Origin: JAAERC01 sp965602655 | GTDB lineage: Bacteria; Zixibacteria; MSB-5A5; GN15; PGXB01 | DNA length: 13,011 bases | Assembly: GCA_965602655.1 (NCBI GenBank) | Contig: CBFCZE010000080.1 | Span: forward strand, 1 to 13,011 | Direction: 5' to 3' | Shown: piece by piece, positions 6,774 through 13,011 of the stretch | Position numbering within the stretch: the first letter of the stretch is position 1 | Layout: each line of letters opens with the position of its first letter | The notes under the pieces: generated by a model | Seen by the model: the letters and a program-made list of their open reading frames with translations, nothing else | Databases searched by the model: none | Told to the model about the DNA's origin: nothing | Position numbers and translations under genes: made by a program

Positions 6774-9700
6774 TTGAATATAGTTGATTTTGACGATAAT
6801 AACATTGTGAAGTTTGATAAAGTAAATGCAATAATTGCCTCGTCGGTTTTCATTATTACATTTATAATTTATTATATGACAATGGCGCCGACTTTCTCAT
6901 TCTGGGATTGCGGAGAGTTTGTCGCCTGCTCTTATATACTTGGAATTCCTCACCCGCCCGGTTCGCCTCTATATATTCTCATCGGTCGGATTTTCGCAAT
7001 ACTTCCTCTGGCGGTTGATATTGCAATCAGGATAAATTTTCTATCGATTCTGACATCAGCCTTTACGGCCACCTTTGCATATTTGATTATTGTCCGCTTA
7101 ATTCGTCTCTGGTTTGATAATTACAAAGATTTATATAATCGGATTATTATTTATATTGGCGGTTTTACCGGGGCTATGTTTGTAGCCTTCTCGAGTACCA
7201 ACTGGGCCAATTCGGTCGAAGCGGAAGTCTATGCCCCGACTATGGCTTTGATGCTGGCTATTTACTGGTTGACATTAAAATACTTTGATAATCAGGGTAA
7301 AATGTCCGGTTCCCGGGCGATGCTTCTGGCGCTGTTTCTGGCCATTCTTGGGATTGGAATTCATCTGACACTTTTTGCCATAGTCCCGGCTATCGGTTTA
7401 TATTTTATCTTAAGAAAAGAGGCTACCAATCGTCACTGGATGCTGGTTTCGGCATTTTTCCTTTTGGAGTTATACTTTATATTCAGATTGTCATCGCAAC
7501 CGGATGAGGTTCCGTTTTATTTGACAGTTTTAATTCTGTTTATTCTATTTTTGTTTCATCTGCTTCAACTCGGAAAAGTGACCAGGGTGGCGGTTATCTC
7601 ATTAGGTTTTTATCTGGTGGCTCTCTATCCGTTTTATTTTGTACTGCTTGACAATTTGCTGGAGCGATTTAGCGGTACCGGCCTGTCTTCAAACGTAAAA
7701 TCATTGGGAGATATTCAGATTGGATGGATAGGCCTGGCCGGTCTTATAATCTGGGGAGTCTATCTGCTAATACAGAGGTATGGCCGCAAAAGTAAATCGG
7801 GAACCAGGTCGAAAGAGCAACTTATTATTGCGATTTATTCGCTGGCGCCGATTGTATTAATAGGTTTGGGCGAATTTTTCAGTGCTTTTGATCCTTACTC
7901 GGCTTTTAAAACCCTGACGGTAATATTAGTAATAGTTTTGTTTGGCCTTTTATGGAGATACGTAAACTGGCCGATTTTCGCGGCTCTTGGGGCCATTTCT
8001 ATGATTATGCTTGGATTCTGGCCGTTTGTTTATGGGCTTTGTTTTGGCACTTTGGCGGTTATTGGCCTGGGGTATTTCCTGAAAGATAAAAGCTGGAAAA
8101 TGGCTCTGGCGATAATCCTGCTGGCCGTTGTCGGCTATTCGGTGCATGGTTATATACCGATAAGGTCGGCGCTTAATCCAACTATTGACGAAAATAATCC
8201 CTCGGAATCTATGACGGCTATGGTCGGTTATCTTGACCGCAAGCAGTATGGTGCCGAAACGATGTCATCGCGAATGTTTAAAAGACGTGGTGAATGGGAA
8301 AATCAATTCGGCGACTATCGCCGGATGGGATTCTGGCGGTTTTTTAAGGAACAGTATGGTTTTGGCGGATCGCGATTCTTCATCGCCTTTATTCTGGGTC
8401 TTTTTGGCATCTGGGAGATGATTCGAAGAAAACCATCAATAGGTCTGCCGTTTTTAGTAATGACCGTAATATGTACTATCGGTATTGTGCTGTATATGAA
8501 TTTTGCCGATGGCACTCGACAACACCCTTTAACCGGTCAGGATTATCTGGAGGTGAGGAATCGGGATTATTTTTATACGGCCGGATTTATATTTTTCGGG
8601 ATGGCTATTGGACTGGGGATAGCCGGTTTAATAGCTTTACTGAAAGACAGTTTAAAAAATGCTGCTCCGGCGATACAAAAAACTGCTTTTGGATTAAGCT
8701 CCCTTTTGGTGTTGATGCCTCTGGCTCCGCTGAGCGCCAATTATTTTATAAATGACCAGTCCCGCAATTATATGCCGTATGATTATGCTTACAATTTGCT
8801 TAAGCCATGTGAAAAGGATGCCATATTTATTACCAATGGAGATAATGATACATTTCCCGTATGGTGTATTCAGGAGGTTTACGGGATCAGAAAAGACGTT
8901 AAAACGGTTAATCTTTCGCTGGCCAACGCACCATGGTATATTAAACAGCTACCCAAGTATCATGGAATTCCGATTAGCTGGAGCGATGCCGAGGTTGATC
9001 GTCGTAGACCCTATCAAACCAAAGAAGGGACTATATATCGATTACAGGATCAGGTTATAGACGAGATTATCATGCAGAATAATAATAGTCGGCCGATTCA
9101 TATATCGGTTACAACACCGACCGGAAATCGTGTATTTATGGGAAAATCTCTGGATAGCAATTTGATTCTTGAGGGAATGGTTTATCAATATACGACTAAC
9201 AAAGGTTTCAATCAGATTGATTATGAAAAGTGTCTCCGGATGTTTGAAGAAGAATATGAATACAGAGGTATTGCCGATTCAACCATTCATAAGAATGAAG
9301 CGACCAGACGAATAGTTAATAATTACTCTCAGGGAATTTTATGGCTGGCGGACACATTAAGAAAGGCGGGAGATATGCACGGCGCCTTTGAGCGTATTAA
9401 AAACGGCTTGAAGGTTCTGCCGGAAAGCGAAGATCTTTATGGCTATGGCACTCAACTGCTGGCCGATCAGGGACGGTTTGATACTCTGGGAATATTTATT
9501 GAAGAGGCAAAAATTGATAATAAAACCGGATTGTATATGCAATGGGGTTTTTCCGCACGATCGCAGGGTAATATGGATGAAGCGGTGCGTGTTCTTGAAA
9601 TGGTTTTCAATAAATATCCCGATTATCCGGATGCTTTTCGAACACTGGCAGCGATCTATTATAAGCAACAGAAAATAGTAAAACTAAAAAATATTCTTTC

Positions 9701-9800
9701 AATATGGTCGACTAACCACCCTGACGACAATGAAGTCAAGCAGGCCCTGGCCGAGATACAAAAATTCGAAATACCAATTGATACTTCCGGGGGGCAGTGA
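6774..9800 (+). CDS. DUF2723-family membrane protein (TMEM260-like GT-C) with TPR tail
   Basis: This 1008-residue protein belongs to the DUF2723 family, GT-C-type polytopic membrane proteins that include human TMEM260, an O-mannosyltransferase. The first membrane helix (about 18-36) is followed by the family hallmark FSFWDCGEFVACSYILG (41-57) with acidic D45 and E48, then IPHPPGSPLY (58-67). ANSVEAEVYAP (145-155) is another conserved patch. Roughly a dozen hydrophobic segments fill the first 660 residues. TNGDNDTFP (687-695), typical of long bacterial members, begins a soluble region, and residues about 849-1000 read as TPR-like helical repeats. The start is TTG, supported by GAGG at 6765-6768, five bases upstream. 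A GTG at 6807 is less likely. It heads an operon of glycosyltransferases, consistent with transfer of a lipid-linked sugar to an exported acceptor. The substrate is not known. Confidence 0.9.
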   Translation: MNIVDFDDNNIVKFDKVNAIIASSVFIITFIIYYMTMAPTFSFWDCGEFVACSYILGIPHPPGSPLYILIGRIFAILPLAVDIAIRINFLSILTSAFTATFAYLIIVRLIRLWFDNYKDLYNRIIIYIGGFTGAMFVAFSSTNWANSVEAEVYAPTMALMLAIYWLTLKYFDNQGKMSGSRAMLLALFLAILGIGIHLTLFAIVPAIGLYFILRKEATNRHWMLVSAFFLLELYFIFRLSSQPDEVPFYLTVLILFILFLFHLLQLGKVTRVAVISLGFYLVALYPFYFVLLDNLLERFSGTGLSSNVKSLGDIQIGWIGLAGLIIWGVYLLIQRYGRKSKSGTRSKEQLIIAIYSLAPIVLIGLGEFFSAFDPYSAFKTLTVILVIVLFGLLWRYVNWPIFAALGAISMIMLGFWPFVYGLCFGTLAVIGLGYFLKDKSWKMALAIILLAVVGYSVHGYIPIRSALNPTIDENNPSESMTAMVGYLDRKQYGAETMSSRMFKRRGEWENQFGDYRRMGFWRFFKEQYGFGGSRFFIAFILGLFGIWEMIRRKPSIGLPFLVMTVICTIGIVLYMNFADGTRQHPLTGQDYLEVRNRDYFYTAGFIFFGMAIGLGIAGLIALLKDSLKNAAPAIQKTAFGLSSLLVLMPLAPLSANYFINDQSRNYMPYDYAYNLLKPCEKDAIFITNGDNDTFPVWCIQEVYGIRKDVKTVNLSLANAPWYIKQLPKYHGIPISWSDAEVDRRRPYQTKEGTIYRLQDQVIDEIIMQNNNSRPIHISVTTPTGNRVFMGKSLDSNLILEGMVYQYTTNKGFNQIDYEKCLRMFEEEYEYRGIADSTIHKNEATRRIVNNYSQGILWLADTLRKAGDMHGAFERIKNGLKVLPESEDLYGYGTQLLADQGRFDTLGIFIEEAKIDNKTGLYMQWGFSARSQGNMDEAVRVLEMVFNKYPDYPDAFRTLAAIYYKQQKIVKLKNILSIWSTNHPDDNEVKQALAEIQKFEIPIDTSGGQ

Positions 9801-9803
9801 TAA

Positions 9804-10919
9804 ATGAATATACTTGCCCTGAACTGGCAGGATATTTCCAATCCTTTAGCCGGTGGCGCGGAGGTGCATCTGGAGGAGTTATTAAGGCGTATCGTGGCCA
9901 GGGGACATAAGGTTACGCTTTTTTGTTCCGGATACGGGGATGCCAAGCCGGAAGAAAATATTGAAGGGGTTTATATCATTCGGCGGGGTAATAGATATAA
10001 TTTTAATCTGGTAGCACCTTTTTATCTTCGAAAACTGGTTAAAAACGGAAATTTCGATGTCCTAATAGAAGATATAAATAAAATCCCGTTTTATACGCCG
10101 CTATATTTAAATATTCCGACACTGGTAGTAATTCCGCATCTGTTTTCGACTTCGGTTTTCAAAGAGATTAATTTTTTATTGGGCCTTTATATATATCTTT
10201 CGGAGATGCCCCTGGTTTCTGTGTATCGCGGACATAAATTTAATGTAATATCCGAATCAACGGCCAGCGATATGATACAGAAAGGAATCCCATCAGATGA
10301 TATTTCGGTGATTCATTGCGGCATTGATAATTCAATTTATAGCTATGACAGCAATATCAATAAATACGATGAGCCAACTATCCTTTATCTTGGACGGATA
10401 AAAAAGTATAAGTCAATAGATCATTTGATTTATGCCTTTAATAAAGTTCAAAAATATATCCCCAATGTCCGGCTGAATATTGTCGGTAGCGGCAATTATC
10501 TTGATTCCTTAAAGGAGTTATCCGGCAAATTGAAGCTTGGCGATAAAGTATATTTTGCGGGATATGTTTCGGTTGAGAAGAAAGTTGAATATCTTCGTAA
10601 AAGTCATGTGGCTGTGTACCCTTCATTAAAGGAAGGATGGGGGTTGACCAATATTGAAGCCAATGCTTGCGGAACAGGCGTTATTGCGGCAAATTCGCCC
10701 GGATTACGTGATTCGGTCAGTGACGGGGAAACCGGTTTCTTATATGATTATGGTAATATTGGTCAACTGGCCGAGAAAATTGAAAAAATATTGCAGGATA
10801 AAAATAAGCGAACCAGCCTTGAAGATGGCGGTCGGCGATGGGCACAGAAATTTAGCTGGGACGATGCCGCCGATTCATTTCTTGATCTGCTAAATTCAGT
10901 CGCCGATGGGGATAAATAA
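9804..10919 (+). CDS. Glycosyltransferase family 4 (GT-B fold)
   Basis: This 371-residue protein is a retaining GT-B glycosyltransferase of the GT4 kind, using a nucleotide sugar in the cytoplasm or at the inner face of the membrane. The N-terminal Rossmann half carries PLAGGAEVHLEEL (14-26), the glycine-rich acceptor-side loop. The C-terminal half starts at ILYLGRIKKYKSID (193-206), continues with NIVGSG (225-230), and has the catalytic E-x7-E signature in EGWGLTNIE (E277 and E285). There are no membrane segments. Only three bases separate it from the DUF2723 gene, and it is followed after two bases by the flippase-like gene, so it is in the middle of one operon. Sugar donor and acceptor cannot be told from sequence. 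Confidence 0.95.
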   Translation: MNILALNWQDISNPLAGGAEVHLEELLRRIVARGHKVTLFCSGYGDAKPEENIEGVYIIRRGNRYNFNLVAPFYLRKLVKNGNFDVLIEDINKIPFYTPLYLNIPTLVVIPHLFSTSVFKEINFLLGLYIYLSEMPLVSVYRGHKFNVISESTASDMIQKGIPSDDISVIHCGIDNSIYSYDSNINKYDEPTILYLGRIKKYKSIDHLIYAFNKVQKYIPNVRLNIVGSGNYLDSLKELSGKLKLGDKVYFAGYVSVEKKVEYLRKSHVAVYPSLKEGWGLTNIEANACGTGVIAANSPGLRDSVSDGETGFLYDYGNIGQLAEKIEKILQDKNKRTSLEDGGRRWAQKFSWDDAADSFLDLLNSVADGDK

Positions 10920-10921
10920 TA

Positions 10922-11941
10922 ATGCCGAGAAAAAAACTCCTTTCATTCCTTCTGGGGCTGGCGATTTCGGCGCTGTTTCTCTTTATAATTCTGCGCAATG
11001 TTGATGTAAACGAATTAATTGCCGCTTTAAAAAATGCCGATTATATCTGGCTTGTGCCGAATATATTTTTTGTGGTATTGGCGATGTATCAAAGGGCCGA
11101 GCGCTGGAAATATATGCTCAAGCCGATTGCCACAATAAAATATAAGACCCTGTTAGCTGCGACATGTGTCGGTTTTATGGCAAATAATATTCTTCCACTA
11201 AGATTGGGCGAATTTGTTCGCGCTTATTCATTGTCGAAACAGGATAATCGTATAACCAAATCGGCTTCACTGGCAACTATCTTTATTGAGCGGATGGTTT
11301 TTGATCTTCTGGCTCTATTGATAATACTGGCTGTAATTCTGGCCCTGTTTCCAATTAAATTGATGCAGGATTCCAATTACAAATTGGGCGCTTTGATATC
11401 TTTGGGTATCGCAGTGATCGGTTTGATTTTTGCCGTTGTTATAGTATTGAAACCGGAAGGTTCGGGGCGGCTGATGACCAAATATCTGTTTTTCCTGCCG
11501 GATGTTATTAAGGGGAAAATAGAACTTACGGTAATGAAATTCTCCAGAGGGTTACTGTTTCTGAAAGACTGGAAAGAGACGATCTGGGTTTCCGGACACA
11601 CTATGCTGATCTGGCTCTGCATGGGTATTTCCAATATATTTATTTTCTATGCGTTCGGTTTTGATCTGCCGATTTATGCCTCATATGTACTATTAGTCGT
11701 CGTATCGATATCGATTTTGATTCCGTCGTCGCCCGGTTTTATCGGAGTCTATCATGCCGGTGTAGTTTTTACGTTGAGCCGGTTTGGTATCGATACCAAC
11801 AATGCCGTTTCATGCTCGCTGGTTTTGCACGCGGCGCAATTTATTCCTATTACCCTGATGGGATTCTATTATCTTAAAAAAGAGCACCTGTCGCTGAAGC
11901 AACTTAAAGAGGAAGCTCTTGAAGAGGATGAGATCGAATAA
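10922..11941 (+). CDS. Flippase-like membrane protein (lysylphosphatidylglycerol synthase TM domain family)
   Basis: This 339-residue integral membrane protein matches the PF03706 (formerly UPF0104) family. That family includes the membrane part of MprF, which flips lysyl-phosphatidylglycerol, and many proteins found beside glycosyltransferases. Conserved patches are NNILPLRLGEFVRAY (88-102), ERMVFDL (123-129) and PSSPGFIGVYHAG (268-280). I count about seven to eight hydrophobic helices, starting at residues 7-24. It lacks the soluble aminoacyl-transferase domain of MprF, so lipid lysylation is not expected. In this operon a role in moving or handling a lipid-linked sugar is plausible. The last 23 bases overlap the next gene, and its C-terminus is strongly acidic. 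Confidence 0.85.
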   Translation: MPRKKLLSFLLGLAISALFLFIILRNVDVNELIAALKNADYIWLVPNIFFVVLAMYQRAERWKYMLKPIATIKYKTLLAATCVGFMANNILPLRLGEFVRAYSLSKQDNRITKSASLATIFIERMVFDLLALLIILAVILALFPIKLMQDSNYKLGALISLGIAVIGLIFAVVIVLKPEGSGRLMTKYLFFLPDVIKGKIELTVMKFSRGLLFLKDWKETIWVSGHTMLIWLCMGISNIFIFYAFGFDLPIYASYVLLVVVSISILIPSSPGFIGVYHAGVVFTLSRFGIDTNNAVSCSLVLHAAQFIPITLMGFYYLKKEHLSLKQLKEEALEEDEIE

Positions 11942-12656
11942 TATTAAAATCCTGATTGTTTTACCGGCCTTTAATGAAACCGGTAAGGTGGGGCGGGTCG
12001 TCGAAAAAATCAAAGCAACCGGCTTTGAAGGTACTATTGTAGTTGTCGATGATTGCTCATACGATGATACTTCCGGTGAGGCCGAAAAAGCCGGGGCGGT
12101 TGTTTTAAGCCATGGGACAAATAAAGGTGTCGGGGCCGCAATCAGGACCGGTATCCTGTATGGAATAAAAAACGGTTATGATATATGCACCGTCCTATCG
12201 TCCGATGATCAGCATGAGCCAAAAGAGATAAACCGTGTGGTAACTCCAATTACTAATGATGAGTACGATTTTGTTCAGGGTTCAAGACGTTTAAAAGGCG
12301 GACATGTATTCAATGATCGTCCCTTTCGAAAAATTACGACGCAATTATATTCGATTCTTTTATCGTTATTGGTGGGACAGCGTATTACCGATGGTACCAA
12401 CGGATTCAGGGCATTTCGTTTGTCAATATTTGATTATCCCGATATAAATATTAATCAGGAGTGGCTTGACAGATACGAGCTTGAGCCTTATATATTATAT
12501 AAGGCGATTAAAAATAAAAATATCCGATTTGCAGAGGTGCCGATTACAATCTATTATCATCAGGAAGCAAAGCAGTACACTAAAATGAGACCATTTCTTG
12601 ATTGGTGGAAATTGGCCCGGCCTCTTGTTTATCTTGGTTTAAGAATAAAAAAATAA
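11919..12656 (+). CDS. GT2 glycosyltransferase, polyprenyl-phosphate sugar synthase-like
   Basis: This 245-residue GT-A protein resembles dolichol-phosphate mannosyltransferase (DPM1-type) enzymes, which transfer a sugar from a nucleotide donor to a polyprenyl phosphate at the cytoplasmic membrane face. Signatures are VLPAFNE (14-20), VVVDDCSYDDT (41-51), SSDDQHEP (94-101), QGSRR (120-124) and TDGTNGFRAF in the C-terminal half. The usual DxDxQH motif appears as SxDxQH (S94, D96, Q98, H99). No membrane helix is evident, as in the short DPM1 class. I prefer the TTG start at 11919 because GAGG at 11909-11912 lies six bases upstream. The ATG at 11928 has a purine run directly abutting it with no spacing. 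Either way it overlaps the flippase-like gene, which implies translational coupling. Confidence 0.9.
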   Translation: MKRMRSNNIKILIVLPAFNETGKVGRVVEKIKATGFEGTIVVVDDCSYDDTSGEAEKAGAVVLSHGTNKGVGAAIRTGILYGIKNGYDICTVLSSDDQHEPKEINRVVTPITNDEYDFVQGSRRLKGGHVFNDRPFRKITTQLYSILLSLLVGQRITDGTNGFRAFRLSIFDYPDININQEWLDRYELEPYILYKAIKNKNIRFAEVPITIYYHQEAKQYTKMRPFLDWWKLARPLVYLGLRIKK

Positions 12657-12668
12657 GGAATATAACTT

Positions 12669-13011
12669 ATGATAAAGATTGATTTTACCGGTGCAACCGT
12701 TCTGGTGACGGGCGGAGCCGGTTTTGTCGGCTCTAATGTTGTTGGCCGGATTGTTCGAAGTGGCGGCAAGGTAATTGTTCTGGATGATTTATTTACCGGC
12801 GACCGGAATAATATCGAAGAGGGGATTCCATACGAATTTGTCGAAGGTTCGGTTTTCGACTATGATCTGGTTCGGGATTTAATGGCCAAAGTCGATTATG
12901 TGGCTCATCTGGCGGCACGCAATATTATAATATCGACCAAAAACCCGTTTGAGGACTATAAAACCAATATCGGCGGGACGTTAAATATCCTGATGGCGGC
13001 CCGCGAGACCA
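12669..13011 (+). CDS. NDP-sugar epimerase/dehydratase, extended SDR family (partial)
   Basis: The window ends 114 codons into this gene. It encodes an extended short-chain dehydrogenase Rossmann fold. VLVTGGAGFVGSN (11-23) contains the G-x-x-G-x-x-G dinucleotide-binding loop, VIVLDDLFTGDRNNI (35-49) holds the Asp that binds the NAD ribose, HLAA is at 80-83, and TNIGGTLNIL at 99-108. This pattern is that of UDP-glucose 4-epimerase-like and related nucleotide-sugar enzymes. The catalytic YxxxK lies beyond the edge, so the exact reaction cannot be read. The ATG at 12669 has AAGGAA eight bases upstream and follows GT2 by 12 bp. It probably supplies a nucleotide sugar to the operon's transferases. 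Confidence 0.9.
   Translation, partial: MIKIDFTGATVLVTGGAGFVGSNVVGRIVRSGGKVIVLDDLFTGDRNNIEEGIPYEFVEGSVFDYDLVRDLMAKVDYVAHLAARNIIISTKNPFEDYKTNIGGTLNILMAARET

Noticed and set aside
8471..9060. Two consecutive + strand open frames (about 94 and 102 codons) within the DUF2723 gene
   Set aside because: They are out of frame with the conserved TNGDNDTFP region that spans the same DNA and have no independent support.

Overview
The window looks like chromosome from an uncultured-type bacterium of the FCB group. A Zixibacteria-like lineage is my best guess, from a moderate-GC, AT-leaning genome, a large secreted protein ending in dockerin-type repeats, and a long bacterial DUF2723 membrane protein with a TPR tail. 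The phylum is an inference. The best promoter here is a perfect TTGACA/TATAAT, unlike the divergent consensus of Bacteroidetes proper, which argues mildly against Bacteroidetes. All genes look intact. There are no tRNAs, rRNAs, CRISPR arrays or mobile elements.

Region 1 (1-2903, + strand) is a compact riboflavin operon: the 3' end of ribD, then ribE (riboflavin synthase), ribBA (fused DHBP synthase/GTP cyclohydrolase II), ribH (lumazine synthase) and nusB. Adjacent genes overlap or nearly touch. An intrinsic terminator begins at the first base after the nusB stop codon. Together the enzymes convert GTP and ribulose-5-phosphate to riboflavin.

Region 2 (2904-3007) is a short convergent spacer with two further perfect 11-bp hairpins. 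Region 3 (3008-5980, - strand) is a single 990-residue secreted protein. It has a signal peptide, beta-sandwich-like modules, what looks like an unannotated papain-like cysteine-peptidase domain (Cys499/His595/Asp618-Asn619), and two dockerin-type repeats that are identical in protein over 23 residues but differ in 16 of 23 codons. Region 4 (6196-6531, - strand) is a small PilZ-domain protein, a likely c-di-GMP receptor. It sits behind a perfect sigma70 promoter whose predicted start site lies in a 15-bp palindrome, a possible operator.

Region 5 (6774-13011, + strand) is a tightly packed glycan operon: a DUF2723/TMEM260-like GT-C membrane protein, a GT4 glycosyltransferase, a flippase-like PF03706 membrane protein, a DPM1-like GT2 glycosyltransferase that overlaps it by 23 bp, and the start of an NDP-sugar epimerase/dehydratase-type SDR. 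My reading is that the epimerase supplies a nucleotide sugar, GT2 loads a sugar onto a polyprenyl phosphate, the flippase-like protein may help it across the membrane, and the DUF2723 protein may transfer it to an exported acceptor. That is a candidate protein or glycan glycosylation module. The family assignments are firm, but the pathway is inference.
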